A stretch of DNA of 21,754 nucleotides from Phialocephala subalpina (Eukaryota; Ascomycota; Leotiomycetes; Helotiales; Mollisiaceae): the NCBI GenBank assembly GCA_900073065.1, contig FJOG01000092.1:58904-80657 (forward strand), written 5' to 3'. The notes beneath the pieces are model-generated. The model did no database searches and was not told where the DNA came from. It saw only the letters and a list, made by a program, of their open reading frames with translations. Within the stretch, counting starts at the first letter, position 1. Each line of letters begins with the position of its first letter. The position numbers and the translations under genes were made by a program. This document shows positions 9,486 to 19,637 of this stretch, piece by piece.

Positions 9486-10169
9486 TTGGAGAGGTCTTTC
9501 TGGGGACGGGTGGGCGGGGATAACCTTGTTTTGGTCCACGCTCCCGTCATGTCCCGTTTGTGTTAAGGGTCGGAAGTTGGGGTCGTTGGATTCAGGGCAG
9601 GGGATGAGCATAAAAGCATCGCTTTGACACCCTTCTGAAGCAATCCCACCTTTTATGCTTTGCGTGCTGTGTTCCTGAACGCCAAGGATTTTAGATCGGT
9701 GCTATGTACAGAATCGGCATCATTTCCTCATCCTGCCTTCATGAGCAGGTAGACTCTCCTTCATTGCATCCATGTATCGATAAACTTTATCCTTGTTCCT
9801 ACAGGAGCTGGTTCCTCACCTTCCTTTCTGTCTACCGAGGCCTTAAAGAAGTTGTGCTTCCGAATCCTACAGTAACCTTGCAGATATGGCGCCAAAGTCA
9901 AACGGTCTTCCGGCATCTCTTACCTTGCAGATATGGCGCCAAAAGTCAAACGGTCTTCCGGTACCTCTTAGTGCACGATTTCAGGGTTGTGCTGCAAACG
10001 AGAAATGTACGTACAGAGAACTACTGAAGTACGGAGGATCTGACTGATACCGTATATGTCTAGGTCTGCGCGCCATGATCCGTTCTCTTTCAACTGACCC
10101 ATAGACTTTAATATACGGGTCCAAATTCTTCGACGATCCACTACTTCATTTTCTGTTTCGCTGGGCGAC
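9486..10169. other. Intergenic region before the receptor gene
   Basis: No gene is seen apart from a chance frame running through the tandem duplication at 9875-9969. The last 50 bases before 10170 are the probable leader of the rhodopsin-domain gene. Confidence 0.45.
9875..9969 (+). repeat. 47/48 bp tandem duplication
   Basis: The unit at 9875-9921 is repeated directly at 9922-9969. Both begin ACCTTGCAGATATGGCGCC; the second has one extra A and a change from CGGCATC to CGGTACC. The near identity suggests a recent duplication. It lies 200 bp upstream of the rhodopsin-domain gene, so it could alter its promoter. Confidence 0.9.
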
Positions 10170-11830
10170 ATGAGTGGAATTCCGAAGCCGGATGGACCCG
10201 ATATCAATATCGGTTTGTTTCCCCTCTCTACTCAACGGTGCTCAACTCATGATGTTGTCCAGGAGGGCCTATGATGAGGACCATATGGGTTCTCACTGGC
10301 ATCAGTATCTTGGTATGTATATTCTCGGGTTCTATTTTCCGCCTTTAGAACATCTGGCGAGTAGTGGTACATTCAAAGTTCCTTGAGCGGTTAATGTGCA
10401 AGGAGCTTGGGTATATTCAGATTTCTTAATTGAGCAAGCTAACCTCGAGAATCTGCAGGTTGTTGGGTTGAGACTCTATGCCCAATTCATCTCCCGCCAT
10501 TTGGATTTGGGTGATGCTATCATGACATTATCAATGGTGTGTGCTGAGCCCTTACTTCCCTGCTATTTTCTAACAGGTATAGATTTGCGGAATAATGTTG
10601 TGCTCGATGCTTACAACACAGCATCACTATGGACTGGGACGGCATTTCTTCTATCTTTCGTCGACCCAGAGGATTCTTGCCATCAAGTACAATTTCCTTG
10701 GGCAAGCCTTTGGTATGTACATGAAAAAGTCCAGAGAGGCAAAGATCTGCAAGCCAGCGAGCTGTATTTACTGACCTTGTCTTTGCTAGGTATAATGGGG
10801 CCTGCGTTTGGACGTATGGCATCATGTCTCCTGATGTTGAAGCTCTTCGGCACAAAGCGGAGACTAAGACAGCTCCTGTGGTTTATCTTCTGGGAGTCAC
10901 TGGTGGTGAATGCCATCACATTGATCTTGGTCTTTGTGCAGTGCAAGGACGTTCAGTCATTGTGGGACGCTGCCGGACATCCACCAGTATGCTGGAGTCC
11001 CAAGGTTCAGGAGGTAAGCTTCTATGATGTAAGGCGACAATGGCCACGCTGATAAATATACAGTATACTGGATTCGTGCAAGGAGGCAGGTGACATTGTG
11101 ATACAGTACTGAGATAATACTAACCGTTTCTACAGCTTTGAATTCGGCCACTGACCTTGCTCTGACAATTCTCCCCGCCACGATTTTCTGGACGCTTCAA
11201 ATCAATATGAGGATGAAGCTCGGTTTGGGATTTCTCCTTTCTCTCAGTATATTGTAAGCCCATTCCTCTCAAGCTTAAGGCCATAAGCTAATTTTTGATC
11301 AGTGCATTCATCGCCTGTATCATCAAGACAGTTCTACTCCAGTCGCTAGGAGAGCGCGAGGATTTCACTTGTACGTTCCCGCACGTGAAATTTCATGACT
11401 ATATCTAACATCCCCCGAAACAGTTAACACAGTCCCCTTCTTCACCTGGGTCATCGCCGAAATCACACTCGTCAACATTGCGGCCTCGGTACCCCTTATT
11501 CGCCCGCTCTTCAAGCGCCCGTCTACCCACGCCGGCAACACGTCTTACGAAATGAAGAACCAATACGCATCAACGAACAAGGGATCTCGTCTACGCTCTC
11601 GCGATGTTGAATCAGGCCGGCACTCGATATTAGACAATACCAGTGAGGAGAATATCCTGCCGATAGAAGGCGTGACGGTGGCTGGAGGTGGCCATGACAG
11701 GGACGTTGAGGTAGACAAGAATGGCATCATGCTGTCTACCAGTTATGTTGTTAGTTATGATGAAAATGGTAAGGAAGACAGCATGCCGGGCAAGAAAGGG
11801 CAGGGTCTACCTGGGGGCCGCACCCACTAA
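10170..11830 (+). CDS. Fungal rhodopsin-domain (PTH11-like) seven-span protein
   Basis: Nine exons: 10170-10212, 10263-10312, 10459-10536, 10583-10712, 10790-11013, 11064-11085, 11136-11253, 11303-11370 and 11424-11830. They give one 379-aa frame. Spans lie near residues 19-37, 47-67, 95-119, 128-148, 177-203, 208-232 and 246-270. Family landmarks are VVGLRLYAQF after span 1, HHYGLGRHFFYL before span 3, VCWSPKVQ in the loop before span 5, SATDLALTILPATIFW in span 5 and PFFTWVIAEITLVNIAASVP in span 7. These match the fungal rhodopsin/SAT4 domain family that includes PTH11-like receptors; no CFEM domain is present. The hydrophilic tail of about 100 residues should be cytoplasmic. Seven introns are GT-AG of 46-146 bp; intron 6 is GC-AG. 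Role as a surface sensor is inferred; the ligand is unknown. Confidence 0.9.
11086..11135 (+). other. GC-AG intron in the rhodopsin-domain gene
   Basis: The donor is GGAG|GCAGGT, the branch site TACTAAC is perfect, and the acceptor is CTACAG. Only this boundary joins VQG to ALNSATD in frame. The GT four bases downstream (GTGACA) would lead to a stop codon in exon 7. Confidence 0.75.
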
Positions 11831-12199
11831 ACGCTGGGAACGGGAAGTGGTTGAGGAGTTGATGAGCTTGAAGGACCGAGGGGAAATTTTCTGTTGCAAG
11901 GGCGAATTTTGAGTTTGTTGAACGTTGTGAGAGTGGGTTTGATACCGTGTTGTTTCCTTATGGGTAAAGGGAGTTATGTGTATGATGAAAGAGATGGTTT
12001 GGAGTTAGTGTTACGAACGACGGTTGCATTCATAGATGACGATTTAGAGACGAGACAAATGCATTATATTTCGTTCAATCATCAATCCACTAGAGAAATT
12101 CATTACGATATCTTATCAGATTACTCTATTTGTACAGGAAGAAAAAAAAAGAAAGAGAAAAAAAAGATCCACGCTTTGTCCTCCCACCACGAGCCATTC
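11831..12199. other. Convergent intergenic region
   Basis: These 370 bases separate the 3' ends of the rhodopsin-domain gene (+) and the propeller gene (-). They should hold both 3' UTRs. An A/G-rich run sits at about 12139-12168; on the minus strand it is a T-rich run just past the propeller stop. No gene is seen. Confidence 0.5.
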
Positions 12200-13335
12200 T
12201 TATGAGAATGTGCTGGTATCAATGTATGCAACCTTGCCAGGCACGATAATCGAGCCATTGACAGGTATGGCAAGACCTGCAAAGAGATTAGCTGAACTCT
12301 TTGCTCGCCTACTGCCGGGAAGAGTTTCCACTTACCTCCGTTGGTCGTTAAGTAGAGTATATTTGCCGTCGCTGCTGATCTCCCGAATTGTCCAGCCGTC
12401 ACACCTGCGAGAGTCGTGCTGAAATTGTTACCCGCCACGAGCGTCGCCACCCCGTTCTTCACTACACTCTCACTTTGGATCTGATTCTGGGACATCCAGG
12501 CAGTACCGTCCGCACGAAAAACAAAGTCGTCCACCTGTAGGATGCTTGCCACAACCGACGAGGAACCAGTGGCACAACCAGTCGTGGAGGAAATGGGGAT
12601 GCGGGAGAAGATTGGGTTCCCGGTGTTGGAGAAGTACAGGTACCCATTTCGGATCTTTACTCCGTTTATTCCCAGTGGTGTGATGGCCGTAGAGAGAGCT
12701 TTCATGTTGGCATCGTCGATCGTCACCTTGTAGGTTCCCGTATTCACGTTCAACGTGTACACCGTACCGTTCAAAGAATCGGCTATCACGACCAGACCGG
12801 CGTTCACGTTGAGCGTAGTCATGCCGTTGAGAAAACCAGCAGTGGGGAGGTCGGCCACCTTGGTAATAGTTGCACCTCCCACGACATTCCCGTTCGAGTC
12901 GACCGCGAATGTGTTCATGTCGATCTTGAACACAGAGGAAGTGCCGCTTGTCTTGACGAAATTGCTGCCAAAAGGCGCCGCAGCAACGACATAGAAGACG
13001 TCGCTGCCCAGCTCCGTGATCCCCAGACATCCTGTGTAGGCGGAACCGAAGTTATTGATTATGATCGGAGTGGTATTTGTCGCTGCCGGGTCGATGAGCT
13101 CGAGAATGGCCGCGTCCAGTCGCGTGACCAGCAATTGCCCATTTGCGCGCACCGCGAGGTTCTCGTGCCATGTTGGCACGCTTGCCTCGTAGATGGTGTT
13201 CACGGTGAGGGGCAGGACGCTGCTTCGTGTTTCCAAATATCCACTTGATTGGACAACTGGGCTCGGTGTGCTAGGAGTAACTGAGCTGAGAAAAACCAAG
13301 GCCTGGAGCCCCAATGCAAGAGTAAATGAAAGCAT
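12200..13335 (-). CDS. Secreted SMP-30/gluconolactonase-like beta-propeller
   Basis: Two exons on the minus strand, 12336-13335 and 12200-12276. The 59 bp intron (GTAAGT...TTTGCAG) replaces a long but unrelated read-through frame and gives a product of 358 aa ending VAYIDTSTFS. Residues 1 to about 22 are a signal peptide. The body shows the repeated four-strand pattern of a six-bladed propeller: HENLAVRANGQLLVTRL, GCLGITELGSDVFYVVA, NAGLVVIADSLNGTVYTL, GINGVKIRNGYLYFSNT, VDDFVFRADGTAW, and NILYLTTNGG over the splice. N-glycosylation sites include NTT, NGT and NFS. The family covers calcium-dependent lactonases and related extracellular hydrolases. Fungal secreted members are common but their substrates are mostly unknown, so I give no reaction. 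A TATAAAA motif lies on this strand at 13650-13656, about 315 bp upstream. Confidence 0.9.
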
Positions 13336-14430
13336 CTTTGACGAAATTGGGCAGGCCGGGAAACGCTTCAGAACTTTGATTCTTCAAATGACAAGACGAC
13401 GGCGACACGAAGGAACGAGGACGAGGACGAGGACGAGGTTTGTTTAGATTTACTTAACCTTATTTCTACAGCTAATATTAAAACATCGTCGCAACCTCGA
13501 ACGCCCGCTACTGGCTATCGAAGGAGTTCTATCTCACTTGGGATGGATAATTTGCCGTCCACGGCGGCGGGTCCCCCGCTACAGACTATTATCGTTAATG
13601 CTGCAAAACCCCACTTAGACACATCATTTTCGGGTCCTTTTATGGATACTTTTATAGAATTGTCTGGGTTGTGATTGGCCAGAACATCCCTTGCGATCGA
13701 TTTCTATGCCTTATCTGGAGATCAGACACGGTAAATGGCCCATCTGCAAGGTATTCGAACCCTAGGAACAGATCAGGAACTACTGTAAAGAGCGTTGCCG
13801 AGCCAGTCTGTCCAATCAGAGTCTCTAGTTTGAAACATTGCAGCATTTACGACAATAGGCTGTAGCAATTTCCGGGGATGGACTTGGTCTTCCTGCCTCA
13901 TACCGCGGCTAGCGTGTCTGATGCATTCGAAACTTCGAGGCTCTGGCCTTATGGTGAGCAAGTGGTGGGATGAGTTTGGTCTTCATTTCCGACGACCTGT
14001 ACCCTGAAATCTGGGCGGCGGGTGGTGGCTCTGGGGGTGGACATGAGCGACGACCCTGCGTGCAAGGAGAGTCCTATCCTCGACAGGACCTGTGGTAATT
14101 TCAGCAGGCAGCTCCCGGCCAAGTGCCAGCCGAGCCGGGTTGAGGGGCCAGGGGGCCGGGGACCGAGCGTGCCCTTCCATCTGGGAAAGCGTGGTGAGCA
14201 CCCAACGGAGCAAACCCCGTTTAGAGGAGGGCCTCCTAAATTACTTCAAATCACCAGGAACCTGGCAACCGGAACAGGGTGAGGGGGTATGAGACAACAA
14301 GGGTCAAATCTTGGGGAGGAAAACCTTAACGCCAAAGTAAGCTGCCTTTAGTAACCTTATTTGAATGGAGGTGGAATTGATCTAGAAGATTATCTTTGAT
14401 CGCAACCCTAATCATTTCATGAACCAAAGT
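13336..14430. other. Intergenic region with a GC-rich patch, no gene seen
   Basis: The part nearest 13336 is the promoter side of the propeller gene. A patch at about 14090-14240 is clearly more GC-rich than its surroundings and open on both strands (14022-14282 plus, 13983-14213 minus), but neither translation resembles a known protein. The composition turns to nearly pure A/T after about 14440. Confidence 0.45.
13415..13438 (+). repeat. Hexanucleotide microsatellite, ACGAGG x4
   Basis: Four exact units of ACGAGG lie about 80 bp upstream of the propeller start codon, probably in its leader or promoter, where length changes could matter for expression. Confidence 0.9.
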
Positions 14431-14439
14431 AAAACTAAT

Positions 14440-16690
14440 AAAAGTTTTAATATATTTATTTTATTGAATATTAAAACGAGAAAAATAAATAAAAGAAAAA
14501 ATATATATATATATTTAATTATATAAATATATTTTAATTTATTATTATTATTTTTTAATAAAAATAAATATTATTTAAATATAATTCTTTTTAATATAAA
14601 TTTTAAAATTATTTATAAAGTTTTTTAATAAATTTTTTTATTAAATTTTTTTTTAATATTTGAAATTATTTATTATAAAAATTAATATAAATTTTTTCCT
14701 TAAAAAAGAAAATTATATAAAAAATAAAATAAAATAAAATAATTAATTTTCTTAAATTTTTATAAAAAATATTAAAATTTTAATTTATTTATATAAATTA
14801 TTTAAAATAAAATAAAATATATTTATATTTTAAATTTTAAATTAAATTATTAATTCGTTATTATATTATTAATTAATAAATAATTATAAATTATATTTAT
14901 TTAATTTTATAATTATATAATTATATAGTTTTTAAAAAAGTTTTTAAAGGATTTCGTTTTAATAAATTCAAAGATTTTATAATTTTTTATAAAATTTATA
15001 AAATAATATATATATTTATTATATATATTTCTTTCGATTATAATATAATTAAATCAAATTTTATATTTGGAATATAATTAATTTTAATTGAATAATTTCT
15101 AAGAATTTATACGAATTAAATTTAAAATAATAAATAATATAATAAAATTTTAATATAATATATTTAATATTTTATTATATTAATTATAATATTAAGAAAT
15201 TATAAAATAAATAATATTTTAAATATAAAAATTTAATAAAGAAATAATCGAATAAATATTTAAAAATCGTAATTTTTTTATTTAAAATTTTATAAATTAT
15301 AAACGAATATTTAATATTTTGTTTTTCTTATTAATTATTAATAATCGAAATTTAAAAGAAAATAATAAAAGAAAAAATTAAATATTTTATAAATATTTAA
15401 TTTATTTAATTAATATATTATTATATTAATTAATATAATAAAACTAAAAAAAGAATTAAAAATCATATTTTAATTTATATTTTTATATAAAAATGTTTTT
15501 TAATAATAAAAATAAAATATTAATATATAATTTCGTTTTAATTTTCGAAATAATTTTATATTAAATTAAATAATATCGAATTATAAATATTTTCTTTATA
15601 AAAAAAGAATTTGATATATTTTTAAAATTAAATAAAAATGAAATTTATTATTAATATTATATTTTTATTAATAAAAAAAATATATTGGAAATATTTAATA
15701 TAAAAAAAATCTTTTTTTAAAAATATTTAATTTTTTATAAAAAATATTTTATTAATAAATATTAATATTATTTTGTTTAAATTTATAAAAAGAAATAAAA
15801 ATTTAAAAAAACTTCGTATTTATTAAAATAATTATAAAATTTATTATAAATTTTAATTTATTTTTTATATTTTATATTTTAAAAAATAATTAAATTTATA
15901 TTTATATTAAAATTAAAATTAAAAATTTGATTACTAATTAATCAAAAAAGTTATTAATTAGAAATTTATTATATGAGAATAATAAAAAAAATTATATTAA
16001 TAATAATATTAATAATAATATTGAAATATTTCTTTTAATTATATATTTTATTTTTATTATTAAAAATTAATATATTAATTAAATTAATATTATTAATTAA
16101 TATAATAATAATAATAATAATAATATATTTATTAAAAATATTATTTATATTAATATTCTGATTATTAATATTTTATTATTATATATTAAATTAATTAAAT
16201 ATTTATTTATTTAAATAATTAAAATTTTAAATTAGATTTTCTCGTAAATATATTATATTTATTTATTTTCCAGAAAATTAATATTAAATTTATTAATATA
16301 TTTACAAAATATTATTTTAATTAATTAATTATAATATATTTTAAAAACGCTATAAAACTTTAATTAATTTAATTTATAATAAATTACGAATTATTAATTA
16401 TTTTCTAAAATATATATTAAAATTAAAATTAAAATTATTTTAATTATTATTATATTAAAATAATATTTAATTATTTATTAATTAATATTAAAAATCTTAT
16501 AAAAATACAAAGTATTTTTATTAAGTTTTAAATTAAAACTTATAAATTTTACAAATTTTATTATAATTATATTAATAATAATTATTATAATAAAATTATT
16601 TAATTTTTTAATTAAAATTAAATTATATTTTTATATCCAAAGAAAATTATTTTCTTAATAGTATTAAATTCTTAGTATATTAATATAAAG
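14440..16690. other. AT-rich RIP block, middle
   Basis: About 2.2 kb of nearly pure A/T with rare C and G, most remaining C being in TCG or ACG context and CpA almost absent. No coding frame is believable. The change to normal composition at both ends is sharp. It contains the second repeat copy from 14675. Confidence 0.85.
14675..15030 (+). repeat. Dispersed repeat, copy 2 (heavily RIP-mutated)
   Basis: From 14675 the sequence follows copy 3 (from 19638) with G-to-A and C-to-T changes throughout. ATAAGGACTAATATAAAC becomes ATAAAAATTAATATAAAT, and the GATTTTCCCAAACTTTG core becomes AATTTTCTTAAATTTTT. Both then share ATTAATTCGTTATTATATTA (here at 14850-14869). I can follow the match to about 15030; the rest of the block may belong to the same element. 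Shared flanking bases suggest the homology may start slightly before 14675. Confidence 0.75.
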
Positions 16691-17105
16691 CTAAGAGTTC
16701 TAAAGGAAAAAATTTTCAATAACGTAACGCATTTCAAGAATCACGTGGCCACGGTCCACAAGATCAACCTCCGACCGAGGGTTTTCCCTCATTGATTTTC
16801 TATCTAACGATTTCTTTGTTTAGATACATGCTAACTGGGAGTTATATGAGGACTCCAATTCAGCTCATGTTAGGCTGGGTTTACTAGCACAGTCACATTA
16901 GCCCATGATAGAGAGATTATCTGGCGTTTTCACCTGGTATATATTAATATAATATAGGATTGGTACTAGATTCAATAAGATAACTGCTTCAATTCATTAG
17001 TTTGTATACATAGTGCTGCTGTAAAGCTGGCACAAAAGGAAGCACACTAAAAGGTAGCAATAAAACATTCACCTCTGCTTTACAGTACAGCTATGAGCGA
17101 AATCG
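16691..17105. other. Island edge, no gene seen
   Basis: Composition returns to normal here. I see neither a gene nor a repeat match; the sequence leads into the decayed coding remnant. Confidence 0.4.
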
Positions 17106-17604
17106 GTGTCCTACTCTACGCGTTTACCCATATCAAACTCACCAAGCCTACCATACCAAAACCAGCAAGAGTCAGACACCGAGGAGGAACAGGGGCTGTC
17201 TCGGAGAGATATGGCACGAGCAGCAGCTACCGCGGAGCACTTAGATATTTCGAAGCAAACCTCGTTGTCGCTAAGTTTGCTTCCGTTGGAAATTTCACGT
17301 CTGATTTCGCCAATGGAGTTAGAGGAGACCGCGGGGTATTTTCGTGGGGACGAAGATAGGGTGGCAATAATGATTAGGGATGATGAAATGTTGAGTATTA
17401 CTAGGATGTGAGGATATAGAAACAATTGTTGGCCGAGGGTTGGTATCGGGGAAGCTGGCGAACGTTTTCGATTTCAACCGATAAGCTATCCTGGATCTAG
17501 TTGATAATGTCAACTCGGGTACCCTCGAGGCATTCAGGTGGAGAAGGCTCGTTCTTTTTGAAGGTATTGGATGCAGCATACTCTGCACGAGGGAGTTTTC
17601 CTAG
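17106..17604 (+). pseudogene. Decayed coding remnant
   Basis: One frame is open to TGA at 17409-17411 and reads like protein, with ESDTEEEQGLSRRDMA and LLPLEISRLISPMELEE. One base out of register, another frame is open from 17395 to TAG at 17602-17604, interrupted by a single TAA at 17482. It reads GCEDIETIVGRGLVSGKLAN before the stop and AILDLVDNVNSGTLEAFRW after it. A frameshift or a lost splice site near 17400 plus one nonsense codon would explain this as a dead gene. No family is recognised. A real gene with an unseen intron (an acceptor-like TTACTAG ends at 17404) remains possible. It converges on the membrane protein gene ending at 17720. Confidence 0.4.
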
Positions 17605-17719
17605 CAGCTGGGTTTGATCGATATTCTGGACGCAAGTAGTAAGCATGGATACTAATCCATTGAATGGACGGGAGTGAAAATTAGAGAGATAGATCCGTTA
17701 TTACCATGACATTTGATCC

Positions 17720-19289
17720 TCATGACCTCCTCTCTCGCATATGCCCATACAGTTCCCCAAACCTCAAGCCCACTGGCCCCCTCTCCTTCCCAGAAGTTAT
17801 CCCGATATGCGCCGCCGCATCCCCATCTCCTTGTTCAACATAATATCTCACACCCCCTTTCTTCTTCAACTCGTCCTTCAGCTCATCCTCGGAATACGCA
17901 CAAATATCCTTCCCCAAATCCTGGTTTATCGACTCAACAAGATCTATCGCAGCCCGATACTGTCCCAATCTCCTCCCCTTGCGACATAACTCGCTTTTGC
18001 AATTTACATAAATCCACAAGGCATAAGTCCCACAGCACCAAATGCCGTTGAGGATAGTGAAGTACAAAGTTGTGAAATAGGCAAAGCCCCACTGGTAAAC
18101 GCCGGTTGCCACACATTGGAGGTATGCCGGATTGCTGAAAATGGCATCCGTGTAGCTCTCATTTTGGTACCAGTAAAATGCATACGGTATCGTCATATAC
18201 GTATCTTGATACGTGGTGTTGTATGTCGTGAAGTATGTTCCTGTACCTTTCTTTGGTAGCCAAACTATCTCTTTATTAGCCCATGCATGACAGTGAACTG
18301 GGAGCAAGAGTCCTACGTTGATACATCTCATGCCACAACGTCTCATTTGGACCACTGCTCAGCAGAACAGGCCCAATGATGACCTTTGTCCTATTCGCCA
18401 CATTCCCGGAATTATTGAACCCATAAAACTGAAAAGCTAAATTTGTCGTTGAAGCTAAGTACGTAAAATTCGCATACCCAGTTCCGTTCGCGATTTTGAC
18501 CAGAGTGTTGTTCTTGGCGATATACCCAGTCATAGCGTTCGTGATCGTAGGCCAAAATGCGACCCAAAGGATATTAAGCAAAATCCAAAGAAGAAGGAAT
18601 TTCTTTCTCCATCCTAGTTTTGTGAAAAATGCTTTCGTAACTGGTCCCAAAGTTGCGATTGAAGACCAGGATAAAGACAGCGATGAGAATAGGTTGTAGG
18701 AAACAGGCTGCATCTCCATGATTCTCAAAAGAGCAGCAGCATTGACACGGTAGGTGATCCAGCCTAGTAAGGCTTGGCCGCAGCGAGAGAAGGTAATGTC
18801 CCACACTAAATCGATGAATTTGGCTGTGCCGAATGAGAGGGAGCCGTAGACTATGTTGATGTTGAAGATTGAGGAGATGCTGCTGGAGTAGAAGACGGCG
18901 TCTTCGGATGCGTAGACTCCGGTGGAAGTGCAGTATGTGTCTCCTTGTACGATGTCGTTGCTGCATAGAATTGAGATGCCAATCGGGATTCCGACCATGA
19001 TTAGAGCGGCTGTTGTAGTCGCGATGTGCTTCCAGATGCGCTTAGAGATTGGAGCTTGAGAGAATGACTTGGGGGATAATTTGGAGCCTGAGTCGACTGG
19101 TTTGACTTTTGAGGGCAGAAGTTTCGACATTGAATCCGAAGTCCTCAGCCGAGAAGGGATTTCGGATGCCTTAGCCTCGAATTTGTCGTCGCCTATATGA
19201 GGGGGTCGTGTGTCTTGATCTTGCTGTGACAAGATATCATATTGCCCCTGCAGTGTAGTGTGTCGTGCTTCTAATTCAATTTCGTCCAT
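17720..19289 (-). CDS. Uncharacterised polytopic membrane protein, 507 aa
   Basis: Two exons on the minus strand, 18317-19289 and 17720-18270, with a 46 bp intron (CAAC|GTAGGA to AAAG|AG). Joined in phase they encode 507 aa. Residues 1 to about 82 are a polar, Ser/Lys-rich cytoplasmic-type region. Hydrophobic segments lie near 88-108, 133-156, 168-190, 198-217, 231-250 and 383-412. The stretch DLVWDITFSRCGQALLGWITY with MEMQPVSYNLF (158-201) is the signature of a large family of Pezizomycotina membrane proteins of unknown function. Between the fifth and sixth segments, the loop at about 255-380 carries many N-glycosylation sites (NNT, NGT, NFT, NNS, NRT, NET, NTT, NES), so it should face outside or the secretory lumen. 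The C-terminal 90 residues are charged and probably cytoplasmic. I cannot assign a function. Confidence 0.86.
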
Positions 19290-19637
19290 GACATGTTGCG
19301 GAACAGCAATTGATTTGCATCTAAGGTGATAGATGAAGGTTGGAAAGATGCTGAGAGAAGATAGAATGCGGCACGGCGCGAAGCGTGTTTCAAGATGGGG
19401 CTGAGGGGTGTGGCACAGTACACAGCCCGCTTAGGCGCTTGTAGCCTATGAACGAAGGAGTCGCAAAAGTAGGAGTTGGGGCCACAGCTCATAGGCCCCT
19501 TTAAACGAGAATATCAAATGAACCCCTATTTTCAAGAAATTATTACTTTTTCAAATTCTTATAGTTTTCCTTCAAATTAAAACTATGTATTAATAGATGA
19601 TAATTAATCCTCGTATATTAATTATTAATTATTTATT
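19290..19637. other. Promoter side of the membrane protein gene
   Basis: About 200 bases of normal composition before the 19289 start codon should hold its promoter; no clear TATA box is seen. From about 19500 the sequence becomes AT-rich, though not RIP-saturated, up to the repeat edge. Confidence 0.4.

Noticed and set aside
13750..13761. GGTTCGAATACC on the minus strand, like a tRNA T-arm
   Set aside because: The flanking bases do not form a five-pair T stem and no acceptor, D or anticodon arms can be placed around it.
14022..14282. Overlapping open frames in a GC-rich patch
   Set aside because: Frames are open on both strands as expected from GC-rich DNA; neither shows a domain, introns or a promoter.
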